From contig NZ_JAGSSY010000001.1 in the NCBI RefSeq assembly GCF_018145655.1, forward strand, positions 248,001-312,000: a DNA stretch of 64,000 bases. Direction: 5' to 3'. This document shows positions 1 to 9,208 of this stretch, piece after piece; the stretch's first letter is position 1, and each line of letters starts with the position of its first letter. This stretch comes from Campylobacter anatolicus. Lineage in GTDB: Bacteria; Campylobacterota; Campylobacteria; Campylobacterales; Campylobacteraceae. A program made the translations under genes and the position numbers. The notes under the pieces are model-generated. The model made no database searches and was not told the origin of the DNA. It worked only from the letters and a program-made list of their open reading frames with translations.

Positions 1-91
1 CGTTACGTTCGCCTATCTCAGGAGTATTTCCAGTTAGTCCCTCTATTGTCGCTTTTAACTCATTTGAAAATATATTAAAAAACTCATTCAT
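1..91 (-). CDS. fliY: FliY flagellar motor switch protein, N-terminal fragment
   Basis: Only about the first 30 codons lie in the window; the gene runs off its left edge. The start MNEFFNIF followed by an 'ATIEGLTG' segment resembles Campylobacter FliY/FliN-family N-termini. The ATG at 91 (or a second one at 94) overlaps the fliM stop codon, indicating translational coupling with fliM. FliY would sit in the C-ring with FliM and FliG. The identification rests on a short piece plus its position directly after fliM. Confidence 0.7.
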   Translation of the reverse strand, partial: MNEFFNIFSNELKATIEGLTGNTPEIGERN

Positions 92-1181
92 CATTGTATT
101 CATTCTCTTCTTTTAAAATTTCTTCAGGTTCATATGCCATAAGCTTAGCTTTTCTCTCCTCTTCATATCGCTCTAAGATATTTTTGATCTCATCTTTATC
201 TGAACGAATGAGCTGCTCTATCTTTATAGATTTTCTAAAGCGATGCAACCCAACCTCAGCTAAAAACATCTCTTTTTTATCAATGCTAACGATCGCTTTA
301 TCATCAGCACCACGATCAAGTCTCAGTATATCGCCCTCTTTTAAATTTAAAAACTCATTTACACTTACGATAGTCTTGCCAAGTATCGCCTCATAAAGCA
401 CCTCAGCACGTCCTATTAGCGTTTTTAGCTCCTTATTTCGACTCTTTTTTGCACTCGTTTCACCTAGCATTATATCACGATTAGCTAAGCGACTTAAAAT
501 GGGCTCAAGATATATAACTGGATAGCATAAATTTATCATTCCGCTTGAATTGCCCACGATGATCTCCATCACGACCATTATAACAATCTCATTTTGAGAT
601 ACGATCTGCACAACATTTGGGCTACTCTCCTTTGCTTCAACGTTTGGATACATATCAGTTATCATCGCCCAACTCTCTTTTAAGCGTTGCATTATCATAC
701 GCAAAACTGCATCTAATAAATTCACCTCAATATCAGTCAGCTCTCTATTTGTCTCAAAATTCTCGCCCGTTCCGCCAAGCAATCTATCTATCATAGGAAA
801 TGCGATGCTTGGATTTATCTCTAAAACACAGTTACCATCAAGTGGTTTTATGGAAAATACGTTAAAACTAGTTGGGCTTGGCAAGCTCATCAAAAACTCG
901 CCATATGTCATCTGATCGACGCTATGAAGGCGAATTTCAACGATACTACGCATAACACTTGAAATTTGAGAGGCCAAATTTCTTGCAAGCTTATCGTGTA
1001 TGCCTTTAATCGCTCTTAGTTGTTCTTTTGAAACGCGGTTTGGACGTTTAAAGTCATATATAATGATCTGTTTTTGTTCGCTTTGATCGCGTTCTGGTAG
1101 CTCTATCGAACTAGCATCACCACCCTCATCTACAACCTCAAGCAGTGCATCTATCTCTTCTTGACTTAAAATATCTGCCAT
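84..1181 (-). CDS. fliM: FliM flagellar motor switch protein
   Basis: This C-ring component of the flagellar motor binds CheY-P and sets rotation direction. The 365-residue length is normal. The N-terminus has the FliM signature (MADILSQEEIDALL), the conserved CheY-binding segment. A CheC-like middle domain follows (around 45-240, including 'MTYGEFL' and 'LLGGTG'), then a SpoA/FliN-like C-terminal domain ('LKEGDILRLD', about 280-330). Its ATG shares its last bases with the fliA stop, and its own stop overlaps the fliY start, so fliA-fliM-fliY are probably co-transcribed and coupled. Confidence 0.97.
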   Translation of the reverse strand: MADILSQEEIDALLEVVDEGGDASSIELPERDQSEQKQIIIYDFKRPNRVSKEQLRAIKGIHDKLARNLASQISSVMRSIVEIRLHSVDQMTYGEFLMSLPSPTSFNVFSIKPLDGNCVLEINPSIAFPMIDRLLGGTGENFETNRELTDIEVNLLDAVLRMIMQRLKESWAMITDMYPNVEAKESSPNVVQIVSQNEIVIMVVMEIIVGNSSGMINLCYPVIYLEPILSRLANRDIMLGETSAKKSRNKELKTLIGRAEVLYEAILGKTIVSVNEFLNLKEGDILRLDRGADDKAIVSIDKKEMFLAEVGLHRFRKSIKIEQLIRSDKDEIKNILERYEEERKAKLMAYEPEEILKEENEYNDE

Positions 1182-1885
1182 TAAGCCCCCAAACTTCGTC
1201 TTATTCTATCTAAAAGTCGCTTATGAATTTGAGATATTCTACTCTCACTGATCTGCATTATTTCACTTATCTCTTTTAAATTTAACTCTTCGTAATAATA
1301 AAGTTGCACGAGCAATTTATCACGATCTTCAAAACTCTCAAGTATAACTTCGATCTTTTCTATAAGATCTTGCTTTTCTACACTTGACTCAACTTCATTT
1401 TCTCCATAAAGCTCCATCTGATCGTCTATCGGAAGTAGAGTAATGATACTACTCACGCCCCTTGCTTCACGAATTTTCTCTATATCTTCGCCAAGTTTTT
1501 GAGCCAAATACTCATCATCTGGCTCATCTTCGTGGATATTAAAATACGCATCTATCTCAGAATCTATTGCTTTAACAAGCCTACGATTAGTCCTACTAAC
1601 AACATCTAAATCACGCAAATAATCAAGCATAGAGCCATAAACTCGCTTCTTAGCATATCCCCAAAATGAGTCGTTTTGCTCTTTATCATATCTACGGCTT
1701 AGCTTTATCATCTCTTCAACACCGATACCTATAAGATCATTTGCATCAATATTTGACGGTAATCTCTCCTTTAAACGAAATGCCATCGCACGAAGGGCAG
1801 GCATATACTTCAAAACTATATCATCTTGCTCTTTTTTTATCGCACTTTGATAGGCATTAAGCTGCTTTTGCTTTAGTTCGTACAT
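1181..1885 (-). CDS. fliA: RNA polymerase sigma factor FliA (sigma-28)
   Basis: This is the late flagellar sigma factor; in Campylobacter it directs flaA and other class 3 genes. The 234 residues hold region 2 ('NDLIGIGVEEMIKLSRRYD', 'FWGYAKKRVYGSMLDYLR'), region 3 and a C-terminal helix-turn-helix region 4 ('LNLKEISEIMQISESRISQIH'). The start lies inside the 3' end of the upstream membrane-protein gene, a 29-base overlap. The stop overlaps the fliM start. No separate promoter was seen, so expression is probably as part of the flhF-flhG operon. Confidence 0.96.
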   Translation of the reverse strand: MYELKQKQLNAYQSAIKKEQDDIVLKYMPALRAMAFRLKERLPSNIDANDLIGIGVEEMIKLSRRYDKEQNDSFWGYAKKRVYGSMLDYLRDLDVVSRTNRRLVKAIDSEIDAYFNIHEDEPDDEYLAQKLGEDIEKIREARGVSSIITLLPIDDQMELYGENEVESSVEKQDLIEKIEVILESFEDRDKLLVQLYYYEELNLKEISEIMQISESRISQIHKRLLDRIRRSLGA

Positions 1886-2201
1886 TATTCTTGCCTAAAT
1901 TTTTATCAGCTGTTGCGACTTTTAATATCACATTTTCCATACGTTTCTCACGAATCGCGAGTTCAGAGATGAGATAATCAGCAATCTCTTCGTGTCGCTC
2001 CTTATCAAAAAATAGTTTCATCGTGCGACGAACATCAACATAGTTCATTATCACAATATGGATAACTAGATAGAAAAAAAATGTTATAAGTAGCGTATAT
2101 ACGAGCATATCGATAGGTTCATAGACTTTTATAAGTGTAAAAAGCATACCGATAAAAAATCCACAAACCGTAAAAAATGCTATAAAATTTTCTGCTTTCA
2201 C
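1857..2201 (-). CDS. Small membrane protein of the flhG-fliA interval (unknown function)
   Basis: A 114-residue protein with two hydrophobic segments (about 8-24 and 30-54) followed by a basic cytoplasmic tail rich in Lys, Arg and Glu. It lies between flhG and fliA, where I recall C. jejuni also having a small integral membrane protein (Cj0062c). It overlaps fliA by 29 bases. The conserved position inside a flagellar operon suggests a role linked to flagellar assembly or expression, but nothing in the sequence names a function. Confidence 0.8.
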   Translation of the reverse strand: MKAENFIAFFTVCGFFIGMLFTLIKVYEPIDMLVYTLLITFFFYLVIHIVIMNYVDVRRTMKLFFDKERHEEIADYLISELAIREKRMENVILKVATADKNLGKNNVRTKAKAA

Positions 2202-2215
2202 AAACTACTCCAAAT

Positions 2216-3091
2216 TTAAAATTGTTCTATCAAACGTTTAAAAAAGTTACCAAAACTTCGGCTACCATCATCGTCAAGCACTTTTCGTTCCAAACGATAC
2301 AAAAGCTTTGATGTGATCGCTCTTATCTGCTCATTAGCCACACCATAAGGTGCGTCATCACTAAATAGCGTCCGTTGCTTTATACTCTTTGCCACGCCCT
2401 TATCATACTGCAAGTAGCCTACCATATTAAGCTTTAAATTTGATCCGATATTTGCTGCTGCCACACGTTTGATATTTTCAAAAATTTTAACTGCTTCATT
2501 TTCATTTTTTACCATATTTAAAAGCAATAGCTCACTATCTCGAAATCTAGAAACTATCTTTATCACCGCATACGCATCAGTTATCGCAGCTGGATCGGGC
2601 ACGGTTACTACGATGACCTCATCGGATGCTTCTAAAAATAGCTGTGTATTTCCCCCTATGCCAGCACCTGTATCAATGATCATAAAATCAAGCTTATCAA
2701 GCTCATTGGCTTCGTTTAAAAATCTCTCATATAAGAATTGATTATTAAATTTAAGTATTTCATCACCACTTTCACCTGGAATTAGGATTAAATTTTTATT
2801 AACTGGTATTAAAATATCCCTCAACGAACACTCACCTTTTAAAACATGAAGTAGGTTTTTATTAATCCTTACGTTTAGTATCACGTCTAAATTTGCAAGA
2901 CCAATGTCAGCATCAAACAATGCAACTTTATAACCATTTTGAGATAAGATATTTGCTAAATTTGCACTTATAGTACTTTTACCTACGCCACCTTTACCGC
3001 TTGTTATAGCGACAAAATGAGTACTTTTTTTGCTATTTTGAGATGCGACTAGACTTTGAAGTTTTTGAGCTTGATTAGTCATTTTGATCAT
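2216..3091 (-). CDS. flhG: FlhG (FleN/YlxH) MinD-like ATPase controlling flagellar number
   Basis: A ParA/MinD-superfamily ATPase that works with FlhF to limit flagellar number. The deviant Walker A motif SGKGGVGKST is at 31-40, the switch region 'DADIGLANLDV' at about 60-70, and Walker B 'FMIIDTGAGI' at about 136-145. A DQAGNLR-type motif seen in some homologues is not obvious near the N-terminus. The C-terminal segment ending in 'FGNFFKRLIEQF' looks like an amphipathic membrane-targeting helix. The start overlaps the flhF 3' end by 17 bases, the usual flhF-flhG arrangement. Confidence 0.95.
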   Translation of the reverse strand: MIKMTNQAQKLQSLVASQNSKKSTHFVAITSGKGGVGKSTISANLANILSQNGYKVALFDADIGLANLDVILNVRINKNLLHVLKGECSLRDILIPVNKNLILIPGESGDEILKFNNQFLYERFLNEANELDKLDFMIIDTGAGIGGNTQLFLEASDEVIVVTVPDPAAITDAYAVIKIVSRFRDSELLLLNMVKNENEAVKIFENIKRVAAANIGSNLKLNMVGYLQYDKGVAKSIKQRTLFSDDAPYGVANEQIRAITSKLLYRLERKVLDDDGSRSFGNFFKRLIEQF

Positions 3092-4466
3092 CCATCAAAT
3101 TTTTATCAAAACCCTCCAAAATACATTCAACTAAAAACTCACTTTTAGCCTCTATAAGATCATCAGGAACTTCTTGTCCTACACAAAAGTAGCTCACGGG
3201 CGTGTTTGTCTCATATATTAGCGAAAAAACATTGCCAAAAATTTTTGTCTCATCAAATTTAGTAACTATAAGCGTGTCGATATCTAAAAAAGAAAAGCCA
3301 TTATAAATTTCTATCAGATCCTCCACTTTTGATCCAGCCGAAAGCACGAGACTTACATCTATACTAGCTCCACTATGCTTTAAAAATTTATCCAACTTAT
3401 CAAGCTTTTCTTTATCATACTGTGAGTTACCAGTCGTGTCAATAAGTATAATATCACAGTAATTTAATGTCTTTATTGCACCTTTAAAGTCCTCAACTTC
3501 AATAACGTCAAGTATCGGAAGCTTCATCATCTTAGCATACTGAAAGAGCTGCTCTACCGCACCGATCCTATATGTATCAAGCGTAATAATACCTGTTTTA
3601 TAGCGTTTATCTCCACTGTATGCAAACCGAGCAGCGAGCTTTGCTAGAGTTGTTGTCTTGCCTACGCCAGTTGGTCCAACAAGCATCATAATGCGTTGTT
3701 TTCGATCATTACGCTCTTTGCGACATGGTAGCATATTACGCAAAAGCGAGTAAAAATACCGCTTTACAGCAGCTGGATTTGCCTTCATTGTTGATGGTAA
3801 ATTTTGTATTGTAGCGTTCATTATTGCTTCTAAATGCTCGCTTTTCATACCACTTTGTTTTGCTGCTTTATATATTGAGGCAAACTCAGGTGGAATGACT
3901 AGATTGTTGCGGTTTGGAGCTCTCTCATCCCATATCATATCAGTTATAAGCCCCAGTCTTTCGCTGATAGCACTGACTTGTTTTGCCACGTCATCTATCT
4001 TCTTATTTACGCCAATTTGCTCATCCACTGAGCGTATCTCATCAACTCCGACATTTGCTATCTCGCTTATCTCTTTTGCAGCAGCAGAGATGTTTAAAAG
4101 TACACTCTCATCGCTAAATTTATCATCAATTTTTTTATCATAAGGCTCAGGCGAAATAGTTTTTGGCTGAGATTGTGCCACGCTTGGCTTTTCTGTGATA
4201 TTAAATTTCTTTGGCGGTTCGTAGTTTTGACTAAATTTAGAATAAGCATTTTCATAGCTCACAGCTTTTGGATTTGGCTTGGGCTTCATCGACGCCTCAT
4301 CCTCCTCAACACTGACTAAAATTTCATAAAGTGGTTTTTTGTTTATTGTTTTAGCTTGAATTTGCTTTGTAGTAACAAGTATAGCCTTTTCTCCGCATGT
4401 CTCTTGAGCCTTTTTGAGCGCCTCTATGCTACTTTCACCAGTAAAAGTGTAAAATTTTGTTGCCAT
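3075..4466 (-). CDS. flhF: FlhF SRP-family GTPase
   Basis: This SRP-type GTPase specifies flagellum placement and, in Campylobacter, is needed for expression of RpoN-dependent flagellar genes. Of 463 residues, about 1-60 form the FlhF B domain, 60-190 are low-complexity and charged, and the NG domain follows. The P-loop GPTGVGKT is at 264-271, with 'DTYRIGAVEQL' (G2 region), 'IILIDTTGNS' (G3) and 'TKFDETKIFG' (G4) after it. It is the first gene of the apparent flhF-flhG-orf-fliA-fliM-fliY operon, only 22 bases downstream of folK, so the transcript may start further upstream. Confidence 0.96.
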   Translation of the reverse strand: MATKFYTFTGESSIEALKKAQETCGEKAILVTTKQIQAKTINKKPLYEILVSVEEDEASMKPKPNPKAVSYENAYSKFSQNYEPPKKFNITEKPSVAQSQPKTISPEPYDKKIDDKFSDESVLLNISAAAKEISEIANVGVDEIRSVDEQIGVNKKIDDVAKQVSAISERLGLITDMIWDERAPNRNNLVIPPEFASIYKAAKQSGMKSEHLEAIMNATIQNLPSTMKANPAAVKRYFYSLLRNMLPCRKERNDRKQRIMMLVGPTGVGKTTTLAKLAARFAYSGDKRYKTGIITLDTYRIGAVEQLFQYAKMMKLPILDVIEVEDFKGAIKTLNYCDIILIDTTGNSQYDKEKLDKLDKFLKHSGASIDVSLVLSAGSKVEDLIEIYNGFSFLDIDTLIVTKFDETKIFGNVFSLIYETNTPVSYFCVGQEVPDDLIEAKSEFLVECILEGFDKNLMDDQND

Positions 4467-4488
4467 TTTGCTTTTGCCTTTTTAAACC

Positions 4489-4968
4489 TTATAAAACTCT
4501 CATAAGCCCAAGTGGGACTATCACACTAAGACGCTTGTCCGAACCTTTATGTGGCACGATAAGTCGCTCAGTTTTTCGCACCTTTGTGCTAAAATACAAT
4601 ATATCAATATCCAGCGTCCTAGGTGCATTTTTAAAGCTCCTTTTTCTACCAAATTTAAGCTCTAAACGTTGCATTATCTTTAGTGTCTCATTTGGACTTA
4701 AACTCGTTTGTAAGCTTATAACAGCGTTACTAAAATCAGCTTGAGCAGTATAGCCAAATGCCGCATTTTCAAGAATAGGCGAAACCTCAACTAGATGAAA
4801 CCGCCTATCATCCATTAACACTCTTATAAACTTGTCAAATCTCTTACGTGTATCGCCGATGTTGCCACCAAGCCCTAAAAAAGCACTAAATTTAAATCCA
4901 CTTTTAAAGCCAAAATATGCATGACAAAAACGGCTTTTTATCAGCCTTCTAGCTCCAACTAACTTCAT
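4489..4968 (-). CDS. folK: 6-hydroxymethyl-7,8-dihydropterin pyrophosphokinase (FolK)
   Basis: FolK transfers pyrophosphate from ATP to 6-hydroxymethyl-7,8-dihydropterin in folate synthesis. The family motifs are visible: 'FLGLGGNIGDTRKRF' near residue 30-45 and 'NAPRTLDIDILYF', the HPPK signature carrying the metal-binding Asp pair. At 159 residues it has about 28 residues before the catalytic core, so a later start is possible. The start overlaps the upstream peptidase stop by 4 bases, so the genes are coupled. Confidence 0.92.
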   Translation of the reverse strand: MKLVGARRLIKSRFCHAYFGFKSGFKFSAFLGLGGNIGDTRKRFDKFIRVLMDDRRFHLVEVSPILENAAFGYTAQADFSNAVISLQTSLSPNETLKIMQRLELKFGRKRSFKNAPRTLDIDILYFSTKVRKTERLIVPHKGSDKRLSVIVPLGLMRVL

Positions 4969-5990
4969 AAAATTTCAGCCCCATTTTCACGCACAACGAC
5001 CACATCTTCTATACGCACACCAAATTCATTTTCAAGGTAGATTCCAGGCTCTACGCTAAAAACCATACCTTTTTCTAAAATCGTCTCACTTCTAGCTGAG
5101 ATGACTGGTAGTTCGTGTATATCAACGCCAACACCATGCCCTGTAGAGTGAAAAAACGCTTTAGCATAACCAGCATCAGCTATTATCTGCCTTGCTGCGT
5201 TATCTACATCTTTTGCCTTTATCCCTGCTTTAACTGTCGCAATAGCTGCCTTTTGTGCCTTTAATACAAGATCAAAGATCTCTTGCTGCTTTACGTTTTT
5301 AAAAATTTGAGTCTTTGAAAAATTAAAATCATCATCAAAACACGCCGTTCTCGTGCGATCAGAACAGTAACGATTAAACTTAACCCCTGCATCTAGCAAG
5401 AGTAAATCGCCCTTTTTTAGTCGCTTATCACTAGGAAGTGCATGGGCTTTTGCGGCATTTTCGTTTATGGCGATTATCGGATCAAAACTAAGACCAAGCG
5501 AGTTTTTCTGTCTAAATATCAAACTCGCATTAAAATGTAGCTCTCGCTCACTCATACCTTCACCATTTTCACGCACAAATTTAGCAAACTCATCAAAACA
5601 CTTCGCCCCAAACCTAGCCGCCTCTTTAAGCACGGCTATTTCGCTTTCGCTCTTACAAATTCGCTTTAATTGAGAGAAATTTGACTTTGGGATAAATTTA
5701 GTCCTTAACCCTTTACTGAGTGCATCAAACTCACTCACACTCAACTCATCAGGATTAAAAACCACGTTTTTTAAGCTAAGTTTTCTTAAAAGCAATCTAG
5801 CTTCTTTTATTAAATTTCTCTGTGCTAAAAGGACGATCACACCGCTATTTACAAGCACTTTTGCTTCAAAATAATATCTAGCGTCGGTTAGAAAATACTT
5901 CACTCCATTAGCGATGATTAAAATTTCATTATCACAGCTGTATCCGCACTCAAAATATACGGCATTCTCATCCTTTAATATAGCATTCAT
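4965..5990 (-). CDS. M24 family metallopeptidase (Xaa-Pro aminopeptidase/dipeptidase type)
   Basis: A pita-bread-fold metallopeptidase expected to cleave X-Pro bonds. The N-terminal creatinase-like domain spans about 1-120, and the catalytic domain follows. Metal ligands are visible in '[20 protein letters not shown]' (Asp pair), '[18 protein letters not shown]' (His), '[10 protein letters not shown]' (Glu) and 'GVRIEDVV' (Glu). The 341-residue length suits the small PepQ/PepP-type enzymes of Campylobacter. It overlaps aroQ and folK by 4 bases on each side. The sequence does not settle aminopeptidase versus dipeptidase. Confidence 0.9.
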   Translation of the reverse strand: MNAILKDENAVYFECGYSCDNEILIIANGVKYFLTDARYYFEAKVLVNSGVIVLLAQRNLIKEARLLLRKLSLKNVVFNPDELSVSEFDALSKGLRTKFIPKSNFSQLKRICKSESEIAVLKEAARFGAKCFDEFAKFVRENGEGMSERELHFNASLIFRQKNSLGLSFDPIIAINENAAKAHALPSDKRLKKGDLLLLDAGVKFNRYCSDRTRTACFDDDFNFSKTQIFKNVKQQEIFDLVLKAQKAAIATVKAGIKAKDVDNAARQIIADAGYAKAFFHSTGHGVGVDIHELPVISARSETILEKGMVFSVEPGIYLENEFGVRIEDVVVVRENGAEIL

Positions 5991-6466
5991 TGCTGTGCTT
6001 GGTTGGCTCTTATCGCTTTTATCTGCTCAAAAATTTGCAACATTCCTACCATCGCTAGATGATAGCCCACAGGTCCAAAACCAACAATCACGCCCGCAGC
6101 AACTGGTGCTATCAGACTCTTTTGGCGAAACTCTTCTCTACGATAAACGTTGCTTATATGCACCTCAATAGTTGGCAGAGCAACCGCACTAAGAGCATCT
6201 CTAATCGCAATAGATGTATGTGTAAAGGCAGCAGCATTGATAATGATGCCGTCTACTTCGCCTAGACACTCTTGAATCTTATCCACTATTTCACCTTCAA
6301 GATTACTTTGAAAAAACTCAATATCTACGCCATTTTGCTCAGCTACGATCTTCATCTGAGTATGTATGTCCTCCATCTTCATCGCACCATAAATACTTGG
6401 TTCACGCACACCGAGCATATTTATATTTGGTCCTTGTATTACCATAATTTTTAATTTCTTATCCAT
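5987..6466 (-). CDS. aroQ: Type II 3-dehydroquinate dehydratase (AroQ)
   Basis: Converts 3-dehydroquinate to 3-dehydroshikimate in the shikimate pathway. The type II signature is clear: '[18 protein letters not shown]' with the catalytic Tyr, the '[12 protein letters not shown]' segment, '[18 protein letters not shown]' and '[13 protein letters not shown]' with the catalytic His and substrate-binding Arg. The length of 159 is normal. It is the first gene of the minus-strand cluster and is divergent from the amidohydrolase gene across 85 bases. A purine-rich AAAAAAAGG stretch upstream can serve as the ribosome site. Confidence 0.96.
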   Translation of the reverse strand: MDKKLKIMVIQGPNINMLGVREPSIYGAMKMEDIHTQMKIVAEQNGVDIEFFQSNLEGEIVDKIQECLGEVDGIIINAAAFTHTSIAIRDALSAVALPTIEVHISNVYRREEFRQKSLIAPVAAGVIVGFGPVGYHLAMVGMLQIFEQIKAIRANQAQQ

Positions 6467-6523
6467 TTTTTACCTTTTTTTAAAATGTCTCTTGATTATA
6501 CATTTTAATTCCTAAATTTTTGC

Positions 6524-6529
6524 TACAAT
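6524..6529 (+). promoter_or_regulatory. Putative sigma-70 -10 box for the amidohydrolase gene
   Basis: TACAAT preceded by TGC (extended -10 type, as is common in Campylobacter) lies 22 bases upstream of the ATG at 6552, with AAGAGG at 6541-6546 as ribosome site. No convincing -35 is present, which is usual for this genus. The intergenic gap also has to hold the aroQ promoter on the other strand. Confidence 0.5.
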
Positions 6530-6551
6530 TACGAAAAAATAAGAGGCTAAT

Positions 6552-7769
6552 ATGCAAATTTTAAAAGCAAAATATATAATCACTTGTGACAATGATTTTA
6601 ATATCTTAAAAAATAGCTGCGTTGCATTTAATAAGCGTATCGTGGCGGTGGGTAATGAGAGTGAGATGAGAGCTAAATTTAAAGATGCGGATTTTACTGA
6701 TTTAGGTAATGTCGTCATTACTCCAGCCTTGGTAAATTCGCACGTTCACCTTGAATTTAGTTCAAACCGTTCAGAGTTAATTTATGGTGATTTTATAACT
6801 TGGCTTGGCTCTATTGTTATAAATGGAGCAAAAATAGCTAAAAAATGCACTCAAAATTTAATGGCTCAAACGCTTAAAAATATGATGAAAAGCGGTGTTG
6901 GGACGATAGGTGCGATATCTAGCTATGGTAAAGATTTACAGATTTTAGCTCTCTCGTCCGCTAGGGTTATATTTTTTAACGAGATTTTAGGCTCAAATGG
7001 CGAATTTGTAGAGCAAAACTTCTTAAATTTTATGCTACGCTTTAATGAAAGCGTTAAATATAAAAACGAGCATTTCACTCCTGCTCTTTCGCTTCACTCG
7101 CCATACTCTGTGCATCCAAATTTAGCCAAAAAAGCACTGAAATTTGCTCACGAAAAAGGGCTTATCGTTTCAACACATTTTTTAGAAAGCAAGGCTGAAA
7201 GGCAGTGGCTAGAAAAGGGAAACGGTAAATTTAAAGAGCATTTAAAACACTTCGTGCCTGAACCAAAGCCGATGTATGAAATTAATGAGTATTTGTCATT
7301 ATTTAATGGTATTCGCACACTTTTTACACACTGTGTTTATGTGAATAACTTTACTAAATTTGATAAAGACTTACACAGCATTACACACTGCGTGGTCTCA
7401 AATAGGCTACTTGGCAAAAAGTCTTTAAATTTAAACCAAATCTCAAAGCAAGGACTTACTCTAAACATCGGCACAGATGGTCTTAGCTCAAACATAAGTT
7501 TAAATTTATGGGACGAGCTTAGAGCAGTGCTTTTAACTCACTCACGTATTGAGCTAAATAAACTAGCCAAAGCTGCATTCATAGCAGCAACAAGGGGTGG
7601 TGCTAGGGCTTTAGGGCTACAAAGTGGCGAGATAACAGTTGGTAAATTAGCCGACATTGCCGTATTTACTGCACCAAAATGTGACACCGACACTCTTTTA
7701 ACTCAACTTATACTTCATACAAAACTAGCAAAAAGACTATATATAGGAGGAGAAATTTGCAAATTTTAA
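6552..7769 (+). CDS. mqnF: Amidohydrolase of the aminofutalosine/MTA/SAH deaminase group
   Basis: A TRZ/ATZ-type metal-dependent deaminase of 405 residues. Visible metal and active-site motifs are 'VNSHVHLEFS' (HxH), 'IVSTHFLES' (His), 'TLFTHCVYV' (His) and 'NIGTDGLSSN' (Asp). In Campylobacterota this orthologue group (Cj0067 in C. jejuni, from memory) is commonly assigned to aminofutalosine deamination in the futalosine menaquinone pathway. MTA or SAH deamination is the alternative. The same window encodes MtnN at 29468-30151, which can also act on aminodeoxyfutalosine. The 3' end overlaps sppA by 13 bases, so the two are coupled. Family is certain, substrate is not. Confidence 0.75.
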   Translation: MQILKAKYIITCDNDFNILKNSCVAFNKRIVAVGNESEMRAKFKDADFTDLGNVVITPALVNSHVHLEFSSNRSELIYGDFITWLGSIVINGAKIAKKCTQNLMAQTLKNMMKSGVGTIGAISSYGKDLQILALSSARVIFFNEILGSNGEFVEQNFLNFMLRFNESVKYKNEHFTPALSLHSPYSVHPNLAKKALKFAHEKGLIVSTHFLESKAERQWLEKGNGKFKEHLKHFVPEPKPMYEINEYLSLFNGIRTLFTHCVYVNNFTKFDKDLHSITHCVVSNRLLGKKSLNLNQISKQGLTLNIGTDGLSSNISLNLWDELRAVLLTHSRIELNKLAKAAFIAATRGGARALGLQSGEITVGKLADIAVFTAPKCDTDTLLTQLILHTKLAKRLYIGGEICKF

Positions 7770-8620
7770 AGGTAATTTTTACGCCGATTTTAGCAGTATT
7801 TAAATTTATAAACAACTACTTTAAGGTGTTGATTTTTATGATGATTTTATTTGTTTTATTTGTGCCAAATAAGCCAATAACGCAACCAAATTTAGTGCGG
7901 ATAGATATAAATGGAATGATACTTGATACAGATGAGATTATCACTCAGCTTGAAAAGGCTAGAGTAGATGAGAGCATAAAAGGTGTATTGCTTTACATAG
8001 ATAGTCCAGGTGGTGCATTAAGCCCTAGTGTGGAGCTATTTATGCAGATATCACGATTAAAACAGAGCAAAAAAGTCATAGCTTATGCAGCTGGATCAAT
8101 GACTAGTGGGAGCTACTATGCTGGGGCTGGGGCTGATAAAATTTATGCTAATCCTGGTGCATTTATTGGTTCAATAGGTGTAATTATGCAAGCTCCAAAC
8201 ATAAGCGAACTAGCCCATAAAATAGGCATAAGCGAACAAATTGTTAAAGCTGGAGAGTTTAAGGAGGCTGGGACATTTACAAGAGAGTGGAGCCAGATGG
8301 AGCGAAAGAGTCTACAAACGCTTGTAGATGGAGCGTATGAGCTGTTCGTAAGCGATGTCGCAAAGGCTAGAAATTTAGATATAAAAATGCGTGACGAGTG
8401 GGCAAACGCAAGAGTATTTTTAGCTAACGATGCTCTAAAAATGGGACTGATAGATAACATAGGCGGATACTTTGACGCAGTTAATGAGCTGATACGTTTA
8501 AGCGAGGTAAGTGAGCCAGTATGGCAAGAGAAGCCAAAGATAGAAAAAATTTTAGAAAATCTTACAAAAACTGGAATAAATTCACTCATAACACTATTTT
8601 TTAGTTCAAATTTAAGATAA
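7757..8620 (+). CDS. sppA: Signal peptide peptidase SppA (S49 family)
   Basis: A membrane-anchored serine protease that degrades cleaved signal peptides. It has one N-terminal transmembrane segment (about 12-36) and then a ClpP/crotonase-type fold. 'YIDSPGGALSPS' and the nucleophile Ser in 'AGSMTSGSYYAG' are visible, and a Lys in 'VKAGEFKEAG' is a candidate general base. The 287-residue length is the short single-domain type rather than the double-length E. coli form. It overlaps the preceding amidohydrolase gene and is followed by non-coding remnant DNA. Confidence 0.93.
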   Translation: MQILKVIFTPILAVFKFINNYFKVLIFMMILFVLFVPNKPITQPNLVRIDINGMILDTDEIITQLEKARVDESIKGVLLYIDSPGGALSPSVELFMQISRLKQSKKVIAYAAGSMTSGSYYAGAGADKIYANPGAFIGSIGVIMQAPNISELAHKIGISEQIVKAGEFKEAGTFTREWSQMERKSLQTLVDGAYELFVSDVAKARNLDIKMRDEWANARVFLANDALKMGLIDNIGGYFDAVNELIRLSEVSEPVWQEKPKIEKILENLTKTGINSLITLFFSSNLR

Positions 8621-9208
8621 TCTCAGTGGTATCTAAAGAAAGCAGATATCGTTATATGCTATATAAACGGATAGATTGTAAAAAATTAAACGACAAATAC
8701 CGCAAAATTTAGAGCAATAGCTAAAAATAGTGTGCGATATTGGCGATTAGATATGAGTGTAAGATGTCGTAGATACCACTATGAAGAAGAAATTTGGTGA
8801 TAGTTGGTTAATTTTTATACTAAAGTGTAATAGGCATTGATAGTATAAGTTTATACTGCTTTAAGATAGGCTGTAAAAATTCTAATATATACAATAGCTT
8901 TAGATATGCACCTATTGTTAAATATGACAGACACGACTTAGCGACATATGGTAGGGCAGATACACAGAAACTACTTGTTTTAATTTAGTTTAAAAAGCTT
9001 AAAGCAACTAGGTGTCAAAATTCCTTGTTTGTTTACTATAGAATTTATAACTTACACTACCGCGGATAGATTACATTACAGTATTTTTGAGTTTGCTATA
9101 AAGTTAAGCCAAGAGATGATTTGGCTACTTTTATAAAAGCTAATAAACAGATATTTTTACAATGAGCTGGAAAAATTGGGCGATATATGCAGAATCTTGA
9201 TAGCTATT
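8621..9208. other. Gene-free interval with decayed coding remnants
   Basis: No intact gene is present across 588 bases between sppA and ribD, but the DNA is not featureless. On the plus strand one frame reads protein-like text around 8834-8985 (for example 'SFRYAPIVKYDRHDLATYG'). Another reads on through about 8985-9220 with few stops ('FEFAIKLSQEMIWLL', 'NELEKLGDICRILIA'). The frame switches and stops suggest one or more old genes broken by frameshifts. I do not recognise the family. A link to mobile DNA is possible but not shown. Confidence 0.4.
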
